A program made the position numbers and the translations under genes. Shown here in pieces: positions 17,880 to 27,848 of a stretch of 64,000 bases of DNA. Origin of the DNA: Hypericibacter terrae (GTDB taxonomy: Bacteria; Pseudomonadota; Alphaproteobacteria; Dongiales; Dongiaceae); contig NZ_CP042906.1 of assembly GCF_008728855.1 (NCBI RefSeq), forward strand, positions 2,914,001-2,978,000. The letters are read 5' to 3'. Every line of letters starts with the position of its first letter. The first letter of the stretch is position 1. The notes beneath the pieces are model-generated. The model was not told where the DNA came from and searched no databases. It worked only from the letters and a program-made list of their open reading frames with translations.

Positions 17880-18686
17880 ATGACCCGCATCGCCACCTGG
17901 AACGTCAATTCGATCAAGGCGCATCTGGCCTCGACCCTCGCCTGGGCGAAGTCGGAGAAGCCGGATGTCCTGCTGCTGCAGGAGATCAAATGCCTCGATG
18001 ACGGCTTCCCGCGGCTCGAGTTCGAGGATCTCGGCTACAATGTGGAGACCGTGGGCCAGAAGACTTATAACGGCGTCGCGATCCTCTCGCGCCATCCCCT
18101 GACGGTCGAGCAGCGCTCCCTCCCCGGCGCCAAGGACGACGAGCCCGCGCGCTATATCGAGGCGCTGATCGAGGTGCCGGGCGAGCAAAAATCGTCCAAG
18201 CGACAGGTGCTGCGCGCGGCCTCGATCTATCTGCCCAACGGCAATCCCTCCGGCAGCGAGAAGTTCGCCTACAAGCTCGCCTGGATGGAGCGGCTGATCG
18301 CCCACGCCAAGGCGCTGCTGAAGGAAGAGGAAATCCTGGTGCTGGGCGGCGACTACAATGTCTGCCCCACCGACGCCGATGTGTACGACCCCGAAGGCTG
18401 GCGCGACGACGCGCTCTGCCGCCCGGAATCGCGCGCGAAATATCGCGAGCTGCTCTATCTGGGCTTCACCGACGCCATCGCCGCGCGCCATCCGGAGCCC
18501 GGCAATTACACCTTCTGGGACTACCAGGCCGGTGCCTGGCAGAAGAACAACGGTTTGCGCATCGACCACCTCGCCTTGTCGCCGCAGGCCGCCGATCGGC
18601 TCGCCGATTGCGGCATCGACAAGCGGCCGCGCGGCAAGGAGAAGCCGTCGGACCATGTCCCGGTTTGGTGCGATCTGGAGCTTTAG
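17880..18686 (+). CDS. xthA: Exodeoxyribonuclease III
   Basis: 268-residue AP endonuclease and 3'-5' exonuclease of base-excision repair. Catalytic elements are present: WNVNSIKAH, LLQEIKC with the metal-binding Glu35, GGDYNVCPTDADVYDP, and the C-terminal LRIDHLALS and SDHVPVWCDL. It is divergent from the ComB-like gene (127 nt between starts) and convergent with the dppF-like gene, from which it is separated by only 9 nt. Confidence 0.95.
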   Translation: MTRIATWNVNSIKAHLASTLAWAKSEKPDVLLLQEIKCLDDGFPRLEFEDLGYNVETVGQKTYNGVAILSRHPLTVEQRSLPGAKDDEPARYIEALIEVPGEQKSSKRQVLRAASIYLPNGNPSGSEKFAYKLAWMERLIAHAKALLKEEEILVLGGDYNVCPTDADVYDPEGWRDDALCRPESRAKYRELLYLGFTDAIAARHPEPGNYTFWDYQAGAWQKNNGLRIDHLALSPQAADRLADCGIDKRPRGKEKPSDHVPVWCDLEL

Positions 18687-18695
18687 CGGCGCCGG

Positions 18696-19691
18696 TTATT
18701 CCAGCGGGTAGTGGCAGGCGACCTGACGCCCCGCCTCGATCTCGCGCAACGGGGGCCGCTCCGTGCGGCAGAGGTCGGTGGCGAAGCGGCAGCGCGGATT
18801 GAAGCGGCAGCCTGCGGGCGGGTTCATCGGGCTCGGCACGTCGCCCGTCAGCACGATCCGCTTGCTGCCGGCGGGCCGATCGACATCGGGCACCGGCACG
18901 GCCGAGATCAGCGCCTGCGTATAGGGATGGCGCGGCTTGCGATAGAGCGCCTCGGTCGCACCCAGCTCCACGATCGAGCCCAGATACATGACGGCGGTGC
19001 GGGTCGAGACCTGGCGCACCACGCTCAGATCATGGGCGACGAAGACATAAGTCAGGCCCAACCGCTCCTGCAGGTCGGCCATCAGATTGACGATCTGCGC
19101 CTGGATCGAGACGTCGAGCGCCGAGACCGGCTCGTCGGCGACGATCAGGCTGGGTTCCAGGGCCAGCGCGCGGGCGATGCCGATGCGCTGGCGCTGCCCG
19201 CCCGAGAACTCGTGCGGATAGCGCTGCAGATGATCGGGCATCAGCCCGACCAGCGCGATCAGGTCGCGCACACGGTTGTCGATCTGCTTGCGCGTGCCAT
19301 AGCCATGGACCCGCAAGGGTTCGGCAATCAGGTCGCCGACCCGCCGGCGCGGATTGAGCGAGGCGTAGGGATCCTGGAACACCATCTGCATCTGGCGCCG
19401 GAACGGGCGCAGCTGACGGAGGCTGAGGCGCGAGATGTCCTTGCCGCGGAAGTAAAGCTCGCCCTTGGTGATTTCATAGAGGCGGACCAGGCAACGGCCG
19501 AGGGTGGATTTGCCGCAGCCGGATTCGCCGACCAGCCCCAGCGTCTCGCCCTGGCGGATCTCGATCGAGACGCCATCCACCGCATGGACCGTCTTGCGCC
19601 CGCCCTGAGCGAAGCGGCTGCCCACGGTGAAATTCTTGGTGATGCCCACGCCCTTGAGCAGCAGTTCGTTCATGTTGGCCGGGACGCTCAT
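18696..19691 (-). CDS. Dipeptide/oligopeptide ABC transporter ATP-binding protein (DppF type)
   Basis: Second ATPase of the importer, 331 residues. Walker A is [12 protein letters not shown], the signature [15 protein letters not shown] and Walker [13 protein letters not shown]. The C-terminal oligopeptide-transporter extension contains [14 protein letters not shown], a cysteine-rich motif seen in Dpp/Opp ATPases. The start overlaps the DppD stop by 4 nt. It is the last gene of the operon and energises uptake of peptide-like substrates at the inner membrane. Confidence 0.93.
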   Translation of the reverse strand: MSVPANMNELLLKGVGITKNFTVGSRFAQGGRKTVHAVDGVSIEIRQGETLGLVGESGCGKSTLGRCLVRLYEITKGELYFRGKDISRLSLRQLRPFRRQMQMVFQDPYASLNPRRRVGDLIAEPLRVHGYGTRKQIDNRVRDLIALVGLMPDHLQRYPHEFSGGQRQRIGIARALALEPSLIVADEPVSALDVSIQAQIVNLMADLQERLGLTYVFVAHDLSVVRQVSTRTAVMYLGSIVELGATEALYRKPRHPYTQALISAVPVPDVDRPAGSKRIVLTGDVPSPMNPPAGCRFNPRCRFATDLCRTERPPLREIEAGRQVACHYPLE

Positions 19692-20704
19692 TCGGCACCC
19701 GCGACCGACTGATTGCGGGTCTCGAAGGCGGCGGCGCGCTGCTCGGTCGAGAGGAAGCAGGCGGCCTTGTGATCGCCCTCCCCCTTCAGCGGCGGGCGCT
19801 CGTCGCAGGCCTCGAAGCGGTAGCGGCAGCGCGGGCCGAAAGCGCAGCCCGCCGGCAGGTCCAGGAGCGAGGGCGGCGCGCCGGCAATCGAATTCAGGCG
19901 CCGGGGCCGCGGACCCGACAGCGGCGGGATCGAATTGAGCAGTCCCCAGGTATAGGGATGCCAGGGGTTCTTGAAGAGATCGCGCTTGGTGCCGCGCTCG
20001 ACGATGCGCCCCGCATACATGACCTGGACCCGGTCGGCGACCTCGGCCACCACGCCCATGTCATGGGTGATCAGCACGACCGAGGAGCCGAAATCGCGGC
20101 GCAGCTTCTGGATCAGCTCGAGGATCTGGGCCTGGACCGTGACGTCGAGGGCCGTGGTCGGCTCGTCGGCGATCAGGAGCGACGGGTTGCAGGAAAGCGC
20201 CATGGCGATGACCGCGCGCTGGCGCATGCCGCCCGAAAGCTCATGCGGGAAGCGGTCGACGGTCACGGCCGGGTTGGGAATGCCCATGGCGCCCAGCAGC
20301 TCGACCGCGCGCTTGCGGGCCGCGGCATGCGAGATCTTCTCATGGGCCAGGATCTGCTCGGCGATCTGCCAGCCGATCGAATAGACCGGCGTCAGCGAGG
20401 TCATCGGGTCCTGGAAGATCATCGCGATCTCCTTGCCCCGCACCTCGCGCATCGCCTTGCGCGACAGGCCGATCAGCTCGCGGCCCTTATAGACGACCGA
20501 GCCCTCGATCACGGCGTTGGGATCGTTGATCAGGCCGACGACGCTCAGGAGCGAGATGGTCTTTCCCGAGCCGGATTCGCCGACCACGCCCAGGATCTCG
20601 CGCTCGCCGACATCGAAAGAGATGCCGTCGACCGCCCGCACCAGTCCATGCTCGGTGCGGAACGAGACCCGCAAGTTCGTGACGCGAAGGATCTCCGGGC
20701 CCAT
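19688..20704 (-). CDS. Dipeptide/oligopeptide ABC transporter ATP-binding protein (DppD type)
   Basis: First ATPase of the importer, 338 residues. Walker A is [13 protein letters not shown], the signature [15 protein letters not shown] and Walker [13 protein letters not shown]. The C-terminal part carries the [12 protein letters not shown] cysteine motif. Start and stop overlap the neighbouring permease and ATPase genes by 1 and 4 nt, so all four membrane/ATPase subunits are translationally coupled. Confidence 0.93.
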   Translation of the reverse strand: MGPEILRVTNLRVSFRTEHGLVRAVDGISFDVGEREILGVVGESGSGKTISLLSVVGLINDPNAVIEGSVVYKGRELIGLSRKAMREVRGKEIAMIFQDPMTSLTPVYSIGWQIAEQILAHEKISHAAARKRAVELLGAMGIPNPAVTVDRFPHELSGGMRQRAVIAMALSCNPSLLIADEPTTALDVTVQAQILELIQKLRRDFGSSVVLITHDMGVVAEVADRVQVMYAGRIVERGTKRDLFKNPWHPYTWGLLNSIPPLSGPRPRRLNSIAGAPPSLLDLPAGCAFGPRCRYRFEACDERPPLKGEGDHKAACFLSTEQRAAAFETRNQSVAGAE

Positions 20705-21675
20705 CAGCGCGCCCTCACCCGCGGATCGAGGAAGGCATAGAGGAGATCCACGATGGCGTTCGCCAGCACGACGAAGAACGAGGCGTAGATTACGGTCGCC
20801 ATGATCACCGGCAGATCGAGATTGAGGAGCGCGTCATAGGTGAGCTTGCCGACACCTTGCAGCCCGAACACCACTTCGGTCAGGAGCGCCGCGCCGCCGA
20901 CCAGCGCGCCGAAATCGAGCCCGAACAGGGTGACGACCGTGATCAGCGAGGTGCGGAGGGCGTGATAGATCATGATCCGCGTCTCGCTGAGCCCCTTGGA
21001 GCGCGCGGTGCGGATGTAATCTTCCTGCCCCGCCTCGACCAGGCTCGCGCGCAGCACGCGGCCATAGAGGCCCATATAGAGCACGGCCAGCGTGATCCAG
21101 GGGATGATGAGCGTGAGGAACCAACCCTTCGGATCCTCGCTCAGCGGCTTGTAGCCCAGCGGCGGCACCCAGGAGAACAGCCAGCTGTCATGGAAACGGC
21201 TCTGGGTCAGCAGGTTCATCACCTCGCCCAGCCAATAGACCGGCATGGAGACGCCGATCAGCCCCAGGATCATCAAGCCGCGATCGAGCCAGCTTCCCTT
21301 GGTCGAGGCCGCCAGCAACCCGATGACGATCCCGCCGAAGACCCAGAGCACGGCCGCTCCCGTCACCAGCGAGAGCGTCACGGGGGCCACGGCGATGACG
21401 GCCGGCACCACCTTCCAGCCGCGATTGACGAAGGAGGTCAGGTCGCGCGTGATGAAGAGGCGCTTCATCATCAGCACGTATTGAACCGGCAGAGGCCGGT
21501 CGAGGCCGAAGTCGGCCCGCACCGCCGCCAGCGTCTCTTGCGAGGCGTTTCGTCCGGCGATGCGCGCCGCCGGGTCGGAGCCCGGCGTTGCGAAGAAGAT
21601 CAGGAACACCAGCACGCTGATGCCAAACATGACGAACAGCATCTGGCTGATGCGCTGCACAGCGGTCCCTAACAT
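20704..21675 (-). CDS. Dipeptide/oligopeptide ABC transporter permease (DppB type)
   Basis: 323-residue inner-membrane permease starting at MLGTAVQRISQ; the longer upstream frame lies inside the other permease gene and is rejected. DppB features: N-terminal helix FVMFGISVLVFLIFFATPGSD, then a periplasmic segment, and the EAA-type loop SLVEAGQEDYIRTARSKGLSETRI that docks on the ATPase. It ends YAFLDPRVRAR, the classic DppB C terminus. Confidence 0.92.
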   Translation of the reverse strand: MLGTAVQRISQMLFVMFGISVLVFLIFFATPGSDPAARIAGRNASQETLAAVRADFGLDRPLPVQYVLMMKRLFITRDLTSFVNRGWKVVPAVIAVAPVTLSLVTGAAVLWVFGGIVIGLLAASTKGSWLDRGLMILGLIGVSMPVYWLGEVMNLLTQSRFHDSWLFSWVPPLGYKPLSEDPKGWFLTLIIPWITLAVLYMGLYGRVLRASLVEAGQEDYIRTARSKGLSETRIMIYHALRTSLITVVTLFGLDFGALVGGAALLTEVVFGLQGVGKLTYDALLNLDLPVIMATVIYASFFVVLANAIVDLLYAFLDPRVRAR

Positions 21676-22724
21676 CAGGCGGACCTCAAGCGGAGCTTGG
21701 AGCGCGGATCGAGCGCGTCGCGCACACCGTCGCCCAGGATGTTCAGGGCGAGCACAGCGATGACGATGGCGATGCCGGGTGCCAGCGCCACGACGGGGCG
21801 CGTATAAAGCAGCGCCTGCCCGTCCTGGATAATGGTGCCCCAGCTGGCATCCGGCGGCTGGACACCGATCGAGAGGAAGGACAGTGCCGATTCCGTCAGC
21901 ATATTGAGCGCCATCAGCAGCGGCACGAACACGATCAGGGTGGTCGTCACGTTCGGCAGGATGTCGCGGATCAGGATCCGCCAGCCCGGCACGCCGAGCC
22001 CCACGGCCGCCAGCACGAACTCGCTTTGCCGCAGCGACAGCACCTGGCCGCGGATGGGCCGCGCCACATAGGGCACATAGACGATACCGATGATGAAGAT
22101 CGGCAGCCACAAGCTGTCAGAGGTAATGGAAATGGGTCCGATATCGATGCCCTTGGCGATCAGCACGATCGAAAGCGAGATCGCCAGCAGATAGACCGGG
22201 AAGGCCCAGAGCACGTCGAGAACGCGCGACAGCACCCAGTCGGTGCGCCCGCCGAAATAGCCGCTGGCGAGACCGGTCAGAGTCGCAAAGAAGAGGCAAA
22301 TGACGGTCGAGGCGCCCGCGATCCAGAGCGAATTGCGGCCGCCATAGAGCAGCCGGGCGAACACATCGCGGCCCTGATTGTCGGCGCCGAGGAAGAAATT
22401 CCGGATATCCCAGGTCGGTCCGATCGGCGTGAAGCCCAGCCCCAACCCTTCGGTCGAATTCTCCATGACGGGGACCATCTCGCCATTGCGCTCGATTTGG
22501 CCGTCGAGATTGGAGCGAAAGGGATCGGTGTGGGAGACATACTCCGCATAGGCCGGCGCCAGCAGGCAGGCCAGGACAACCAGGATCACAACGCCGAGAG
22601 CCGCCATGGCCGCCCGGTCATGCCAGAGCTTGAGAAAGGCCGTGGCCCAGGGGCCGCGGCTGGTGCGCGTCAGCGGAGCCAGCGCCTTGGTGAGGCCACC
22701 TGGAGATGCGGTATCGTCGGTCAT
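21675..22724 (-). CDS. Dipeptide/oligopeptide ABC transporter permease (DppC type)
   Basis: Started at MTDDTASPGG, giving 349 residues; an ATG 30 nt upstream is possible. DppC features: GVVILVVLACLLAPAYAEY, then GADNQGRDVFARLLYGGRNS, the EAA loop and DGVRDALDPRSK at the C terminus. A 45-residue periplasmic insert (around EGLGLGFTPIGPTWD) separates the first helix from that motif. The order here is DppC before DppB, the reverse of the usual dppBC arrangement. Confidence 0.9.
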   Translation of the reverse strand: MTDDTASPGGLTKALAPLTRTSRGPWATAFLKLWHDRAAMAALGVVILVVLACLLAPAYAEYVSHTDPFRSNLDGQIERNGEMVPVMENSTEGLGLGFTPIGPTWDIRNFFLGADNQGRDVFARLLYGGRNSLWIAGASTVICLFFATLTGLASGYFGGRTDWVLSRVLDVLWAFPVYLLAISLSIVLIAKGIDIGPISITSDSLWLPIFIIGIVYVPYVARPIRGQVLSLRQSEFVLAAVGLGVPGWRILIRDILPNVTTTLIVFVPLLMALNMLTESALSFLSIGVQPPDASWGTIIQDGQALLYTRPVVALAPGIAIVIAVLALNILGDGVRDALDPRSKLRLRSA

Positions 22725-22729
22725 ATCAT

Positions 22730-22764
22730 GCGGTCGCCGCCCCGGCGACCGCACCTTCCGGTGC
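22730..22764 (-). promoter_or_regulatory. Intercistronic hairpins between binding-protein and permease genes
   Basis: GCGGTCGCC (22730-22738) pairs perfectly with GGCGACCGC (22744-22752), and GCACC/GGTGC (22751-22764) forms a second overlapping stem. There is no run of T after the stem on the minus strand. Such stems after a binding-protein gene often stabilise the upstream mRNA so that the binding protein is made in excess over the permeases; here that role is inferred. Confidence 0.5.
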
Positions 22765-22801
22765 GACCGCCGAGGCCGACGTGTCCTTGATCACTCAGGC
22801 C

Positions 22802-24523
22802 TTATTTCACCCAGGACTGCGTGACGACCCAGTAATACTGCGCATTGAAGATGAAGTTGCCGAGGCGCTTCGAGACGAAGTCGACATGCTTCGGCGTGAA
22901 CAGCGCCGCGGCCGGGGCGGCGTCGGTCACTGCCTTGTCGATCTCGGTCCAGAGCTTATCGGCTCCGGCCTGGTCGGTCACCGCCAGCGCCAGCGCCTGC
23001 TTCATCTTGGCGTCGATTGCCTTGTCGCAGAAGCCGGAAATATTCACCGATGAATCCGAGCCCGGATGGAAGGAATCGCAGCCGAACAGGATGTTCAGGA
23101 AGTCCGACGCCGCGGGGTAATCCTGATACCACTGCGACACGCTGATCTGGACGTTGTTGTTGGTGTTCTGGATATAGGTGAACTGGATGTTCGGCGAGAT
23201 CGGCTTCACGCTGGCGTCATAGCCGATATCCTTGAGCACGCTCTGCAGATAGACACCGATGCTCTTGGATACGGCCGTGTCCTCGACGATCACGGTGACC
23301 TTCTGCCCAGCGGTGCCGGATTCCTTCACCAGCGCCTTGGCTTTCTCCAGATCCGGAGCCGACCATTTCGTGCCCGGGTTCTTGGTGAAGGGGCAGTAAT
23401 CGACATGGCCGGGGAAGCCCGGAGGCAGGACCTGGCAGACCGGCGCCGCCAGAGCGGGACCACCAAACAGGTTCACCAGCGCCTTGCGGTCGATGGCGTA
23501 GCTCACCGCCTGGCGCGCCTTCTCATTGTTGAAAGGCGCGATGTTGACGTTCATCGGCGCGTACCACCAGGCCGTCAGCGTGTTGATGAAGACCTGGTCC
23601 TTGTATTTGGTGCCGATCTCGGCGAGACGGTCGGTCGGCGGCTGGTCGAACATCCAGTCCGCTTCGCCGTTCTGCACCGCCGTCACTTCCGCTTCGTCGG
23701 TCAGGTTGAAATCATAGAGCACGACATCGGGATAGCCGTCGGGCTGCGCGTCGGCGCTCCATTCCTTGAAGTGCGGGTTGCGCACCATCTTCATCTGTTT
23801 GTTGGGATCGTAGCTCTCGATCATGTAGGCGCCGGTACCAACTGCCGGCACGGTGCCGAGATCGCTCGTCGCCGTATCGGCCGGAACGATCACGGCATGC
23901 GGTACCGAAAGCTTGTAGAAGAGCTCGGGATCGGGCGCGGTCAGATTGATGGTGATGGTCCCAGCCGCCTCGTCGCCGACGACGCCGCCATCGAGCGTGC
24001 AGGTGGCCGGATCCTTGAGGCAGGCGTCGGCGCCGACGATGCCGGCATAGAAGGTCCCGGAGGTCGGGCTCGAGACCTTGAAGATGCGCTGGAACGAGGC
24101 GACCACGTCCTTCACGGTGACGTCGCGACCGTCCCAAAACTTGATGCCCTGTCGCAGCTTGAAGACATAGGTCTTGCCGTCGTTCTGCGGGGCGGGAATC
24201 GCCTCGGCCAGATCCGGCACGACGGTGAAGCCGTCGGCGCCGCCGGCATGCTTGAAGGTCACCAGCCCGTCATAGAGCGACTGATAGATCTGCCAATATT
24301 GCAGCGTGTAATTGATGTGCGGGTCGATCGTGCCGCCGGCGGAGCGCGCCACCAGGCGCATCGTTCCCCCCTTATGCTCGGCCATCAGCGCCGCGACCTG
24401 CGTCTGCTGCGGCGACAGGACCGTTCCCGGGGCCGCCGGCTCGTCCGCCGCGGCAACGCCGTTCCAGGTTAGCAGGGCGCCGGCGACCGCGAGGCCTCCC
24501 AGCGTCGATTTTCTCCAGCTCAT
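22802..24523 (-). CDS. ABC transporter substrate-binding protein, family 5 (DppA/OppA type)
   Basis: 573-residue periplasmic binding protein with signal peptide MSWRKSTLGGLAVAGALLTW, cut near VAAADEP. Typical SBP_bac_5 motifs follow: YVFKLRQGIKFWDGRDVTVKDVV, AVGTGAYMIESYDP and ARQAVSYAIDRKALV. Cysteine pairs CLKDPATC and CQVLPPGFPGHVDYC suggest disulfides. The start was set at 24523 because the upstream frame lacks a signal sequence. It lies 49 nt after the hydrolase gene. Confidence 0.92.
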   Translation of the reverse strand: MSWRKSTLGGLAVAGALLTWNGVAAADEPAAPGTVLSPQQTQVAALMAEHKGGTMRLVARSAGGTIDPHINYTLQYWQIYQSLYDGLVTFKHAGGADGFTVVPDLAEAIPAPQNDGKTYVFKLRQGIKFWDGRDVTVKDVVASFQRIFKVSSPTSGTFYAGIVGADACLKDPATCTLDGGVVGDEAAGTITINLTAPDPELFYKLSVPHAVIVPADTATSDLGTVPAVGTGAYMIESYDPNKQMKMVRNPHFKEWSADAQPDGYPDVVLYDFNLTDEAEVTAVQNGEADWMFDQPPTDRLAEIGTKYKDQVFINTLTAWWYAPMNVNIAPFNNEKARQAVSYAIDRKALVNLFGGPALAAPVCQVLPPGFPGHVDYCPFTKNPGTKWSAPDLEKAKALVKESGTAGQKVTVIVEDTAVSKSIGVYLQSVLKDIGYDASVKPISPNIQFTYIQNTNNNVQISVSQWYQDYPAASDFLNILFGCDSFHPGSDSSVNISGFCDKAIDAKMKQALALAVTDQAGADKLWTEIDKAVTDAAPAAALFTPKHVDFVSKRLGNFIFNAQYYWVVTQSWVK

Positions 24524-24572
24524 GTTTCGCTCTCCCTTTCTGTCCGGTTTGTGGGGTCGGGCCTGGTTATGG

Positions 24573-25472
24573 TCAGCGGTCATGCTGGTCGAGGAAATCG
24601 CCCACGACCTTCATGCATCGCTCCGTTTCTTCGACATGCGGCATGTGGCTCGACTGCTCGAAGATCTCCCAGCGAGCCTGCTTGATCTTGTCCTTGAAGG
24701 GCTGCACCACGGCCGGCGTCGCCTCGTCATGGCGCCCGGAGATCAGCAGCACGGGTGCCGTGATGCGATCGAGCCGATCGACGATGGTCCAGTTCTTCAG
24801 CGTGCCCACGACATGGAACTCGCTGGGCCCGTTCATGGTGAAATAGACGGTCGGGTCGGCCTCGATCTGCGCGAAGCTCTTGGCGACCTCGTCGGGCCAG
24901 GGCGTCACCCGGCAGACATGGCGGTCGTAGAAGACGCGCATGGCCGTCGCGTATTCGGGCGAGTTCGTGGTGCCGGCCTTCTCATGCTTCAGCAGCGTCG
25001 CCTGAACCTCGGCGGGCAAGGCGTCGCGCAGTTTGTTGGCTTCCTGCACCCACAGCACCATCGAGGGCGGCGAATCCGCGATCACGATCGAGCGCATGCC
25101 CTTGGGCCGCCGGACCGCATGCTCCGCGCCCAGCATCCCACCCCAGGACTGGCCGATCACATGATAGGAAGTGGCCATGCCGAGATGGGCCAGGAGGTTG
25201 TCCAGTTCGTCGAGGAAGAGCTGGACGGTCCAGAAATCGGCGCCCTTCTCCGGCAGATGGGTCGAGAGGCCGCAGCCCAGCTGGTCGTAATGCACGACCG
25301 CCCGGCCGCGTTCGGCCAGGCGCTTGAAGCTGTCGGTGTAGTTATGGGCGGCGCCGGGGCCACCGTGAAGGATGACCACGGGCGGCTTGCCGCTCTTGAG
25401 ATCGCCGGTCACCCGGTACCAGGTCTGATATCCGCGGAAGTCCGCGCGGCCTTCGCGAGCCGGAACCGTCAT
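24573..25472 (-). CDS. Alpha/beta-hydrolase, proline iminopeptidase-like
   Basis: 299 residues from [11 protein letters not shown]. The oxyanion motif [10 protein letters not shown], the nucleophile elbow GQSWGGMLG and the late HisX motif SHMPHVEE match the S33 proline iminopeptidase/L-amino-acid amidase group. It has no signal peptide, so it should act in the cytoplasm. As the first gene of the Dpp-type operon it probably releases an N-terminal residue or splits an amide in the imported compound. Substrate is not determinable from sequence alone. Confidence 0.87.
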   Translation of the reverse strand: MTVPAREGRADFRGYQTWYRVTGDLKSGKPPVVILHGGPGAAHNYTDSFKRLAERGRAVVHYDQLGCGLSTHLPEKGADFWTVQLFLDELDNLLAHLGMATSYHVIGQSWGGMLGAEHAVRRPKGMRSIVIADSPPSMVLWVQEANKLRDALPAEVQATLLKHEKAGTTNSPEYATAMRVFYDRHVCRVTPWPDEVAKSFAQIEADPTVYFTMNGPSEFHVVGTLKNWTIVDRLDRITAPVLLISGRHDEATPAVVQPFKDKIKQARWEIFEQSSHMPHVEETERCMKVVGDFLDQHDR

Positions 25473-25846
25473 GTTCGTTCCTGTCGTTCGGAGCCGCTCG
25501 CAACCAGAACGCGCTCCGCCGTCTCCCAGATCAGGGAAAACCGATCGCAAGCTTCGATGAGATTACGAAGGCGCGGTCCCTGTATTGCCGCGTTGTTGTT
25601 GGGGGATGTTCCCCGATCCCCCTCGACCGGTCAACTGCCCGGAAGATGGAGGCCGGGCCGATCAACCCTTCATGAACGAAACCGGCGGTGGAACCTCATT
25701 GGTTCGGACCGGTTTCAAGGACCGGTCGTGGCAATCTTGGGTCCTTGCCGGCCGGCCGTTGCCCTGGGCCGGACCGGGACGATAGGGTGCCGGAACCTTC
25801 GGAAGAACTGGCATTGCCGCTCCGAACGAGCACGGGGACAACCCAG
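25473..25846. other. Divergent promoter region between hydrolase/Dpp operon and SnoaL-like gene
   Basis: 374 bp with no convincing gene; the frame running from 25688 into the SnoaL-like gene lacks family sequence before residue 54. The region separates two divergent transcription units and should hold both promoters. Several copies of a CCGGNC-rich motif are visible (CGACCGG, GGACCGG, GGACCGGTC near 25705-25730), with no clear operator. Confidence 0.4.
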
Positions 25847-26311
25847 ATGATGCCATCGCCGGAAGAGACGGTTCGCGGGCTCTATGAGCGCCTGCTGGAA
25901 CGATGGAACGAGCGCGATGCCCGCGGCATGGCGGGCCTGTTCGCGATCGAAGGCAATCTGGTCGGTTTCGACGGCAGTTCCGTCAACGGGCGGATGCCGA
26001 TCGAAGACCATCTGGGTCCGATCTTCCGCGATCATCCCACGCCGCGCTTCGTGGCCAAGGTCCGCGAGATCCGGTGCCTGGCGCCGAAGGTCATGCTGCT
26101 GCGCGCCGCAGCGGCCATGGTCGCGCCCGGCGCCGGCGACATCAACCCGGCCTTGAACGCCATCCAATCGCTCGTCGCCGTGCGCCGCGACGGCAATTGG
26201 CAGGTCCAGCTCTTCCAGAATACGCCGGCGGCCTTCCACGGCCGGATGGCGGAAGCCGAAGCCCTGTCGGAAGAATTGCGGAGTGCAGCCAAAGCCGTGG
26301 TCGGCGACTGA
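25847..26311 (+). CDS. SnoaL/NTF2-like protein (SgcJ/EcaC type)
   Basis: 154 residues from the first of two adjacent Met codons. PEETVRGLYERLLERWNERDARGMAGLFAIEGNLVGFDGS is the hallmark of the SgcJ/EcaC branch of the NTF2-like fold, followed by LVAVRRDGNWQVQLFQNTPA. Members are small cone-shaped proteins with assorted isomerase, hydrolase or binding roles, often in detoxification. It is the only plus-strand gene between the Dpp operon and mlrC-like gene and converges on the latter with 9 nt between stops. Confidence 0.8.
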   Translation: MMPSPEETVRGLYERLLERWNERDARGMAGLFAIEGNLVGFDGSSVNGRMPIEDHLGPIFRDHPTPRFVAKVREIRCLAPKVMLLRAAAAMVAPGAGDINPALNAIQSLVAVRRDGNWQVQLFQNTPAAFHGRMAEAEALSEELRSAAKAVVGD

Positions 26312-26320
26312 TCGTTCGCT

Positions 26321-27829
26321 TCAGCGGGCGGTACCGGCGAAGGCGGGCCCCAGCGGCATGAGCCGCAAGCCCGGGCGCAGATGTTTGTAGGGCAGCTGCA
26401 GATGATCGGCCGGATTGGATCCGGGCGAGGCCACCACCAGAATTTCCTCGGCGATTGCCTGGAAGTCCGCCCTGAAATGCACCGAGCTTTTGAGCGCCAG
26501 GATCTTCTGGCGCTCCGGCTCGATCCCGACATGACGGAACATGGAGCGGTCGGCCGCCTGCTGCTTGCGGCTCGATACCACGACGCGCACGCCTTCATGC
26601 TCGAGCAAGGCCATGGGCCCGAGCTGCATCCGCGAGCCGAGATAGAACGGTCCGGTCGCGGTGAAGCTGCCGCTGCCGAGGCGCTCCACCTTGAAACGGC
26701 CGCGATAGGGCGTGAGGCCGGCGAGCCCCGACTTGTTGCCCAGGCCGATCTCGATCGTCGCCCCCTCGCCCGCTTCATGCGCGTGAGCGGCACTCTCTGG
26801 ATCGCAGACCAATCCGACGACCGCGCCCTTGGCATGGGCATGCACCAGGGCCGCGAAGACGCCCATCGTGTCGGAGTTCGTGCCGGCACCGGGATTGTCT
26901 TGCGTGTCGGCGAGGATGACGGGCTTGGCGGCGCGCGCCTCGCGCACCATGGCTTCGGCCACGGCTTCGTCGGGCTTCCAGAGGCGGCCGGCGAAGGCCG
27001 GCTCGCTCTTCTCCACCAGCTGCTCCAGCAGGTCCGCCGCACGGTCGGCCGCGGCCTGGGTCGTCGCCTGTGCGATCACCGCAGGGCCGCATTCGCGGAT
27101 ATCCGCCGGCGGAAAGCCGGGCGTGAAGGACATCGACAGGATGCCGGGCTCGCGCTCGAGCTCCTCGAGCCGGCGATAGATCGAGGCCGCCGGCTCGATC
27201 AGGGTGCATTGCCAGGTCAGCGGGATGAGGAACGGCGCCTTGCGCAGCGCCCCGAAACAGGGCGTGCCGCCGATGAGGCGGTCCAGCAGCCCTGCCGCCC
27301 GCGCGCCCGTCTCCGCCATGTCGACATGCGGATAGGTGCGGAAGGCCACCAGCGCCGTGGCATGGCGCACCATCGATTCCGTCACGTTGGCATGGAGATC
27401 GAGCCCGACCACGATCGGCAGCGTCTCGCCGACCAGAGCGCGGATCCGCCGCAACAGCTCGCCTTCGCCATCCTCGTGATGCTCGGCGACCATGGCGCCA
27501 TGCAGATCGAGATAAAGACCGTCGAGCGGCAGCGCCTGCCTGATGTCGTCGAGCAGCATGCCGGCGATACGCTCATAGGCCTCGCGCTCGACATGGGCCA
27601 GCGGCGTCGCCGAGCACCAGGTCAACGGCACCAGCTCATGGCCCAGCCCCAGCGTCGCCTCGACGAAACCGGCGGCCGGAAGATTGATGCCCTTGACCGC
27701 CTCGACCATGGCGGGTCCGCGCACCAGCGCCGGCCAGCCATCGGCCATGGCGAAATGCTCGAAGCGCGCCTTCGTCGGAGCAAAGGTGTTGGTTTCGTGA
27801 ACGAAGCCGCCGATCGCGAGCCGCGCCAT
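26321..27829 (-). CDS. M81 family metallopeptidase (MlrC-like)
   Basis: 502 residues, full length. It begins RLAIGGFVHETNTFAPTKA, the family N-terminal motif with a metal-binding His-Glu, followed by LYLDLHGAMVAEHHEDGEGELL and VVGLDLHANVT, which supply further metal ligands, and a C-terminal MlrC_C domain (LADTQDNPGAGTNSDTMG). MlrC finishes degradation of linearised microcystin in Sphingomonas, but most homologues have unknown amide substrates. Its closeness to a peptide importer points to imported peptides or amides. Confidence 0.9.
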   Translation of the reverse strand: MARLAIGGFVHETNTFAPTKARFEHFAMADGWPALVRGPAMVEAVKGINLPAAGFVEATLGLGHELVPLTWCSATPLAHVEREAYERIAGMLLDDIRQALPLDGLYLDLHGAMVAEHHEDGEGELLRRIRALVGETLPIVVGLDLHANVTESMVRHATALVAFRTYPHVDMAETGARAAGLLDRLIGGTPCFGALRKAPFLIPLTWQCTLIEPAASIYRRLEELEREPGILSMSFTPGFPPADIRECGPAVIAQATTQAAADRAADLLEQLVEKSEPAFAGRLWKPDEAVAEAMVREARAAKPVILADTQDNPGAGTNSDTMGVFAALVHAHAKGAVVGLVCDPESAAHAHEAGEGATIEIGLGNKSGLAGLTPYRGRFKVERLGSGSFTATGPFYLGSRMQLGPMALLEHEGVRVVVSSRKQQAADRSMFRHVGIEPERQKILALKSSVHFRADFQAIAEEILVVASPGSNPADHLQLPYKHLRPGLRLMPLGPAFAGTAR

Positions 27830-27848
27830 CAGATCGATCCCTCGTTCA

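Noticed and set aside
20704-22110. A 468-residue DppB with an N-terminal extension
   Set aside because: The first 145 codons lie in the DppC gene and are Arg/Ala/His-rich without membrane helices; the real start is at 21675.
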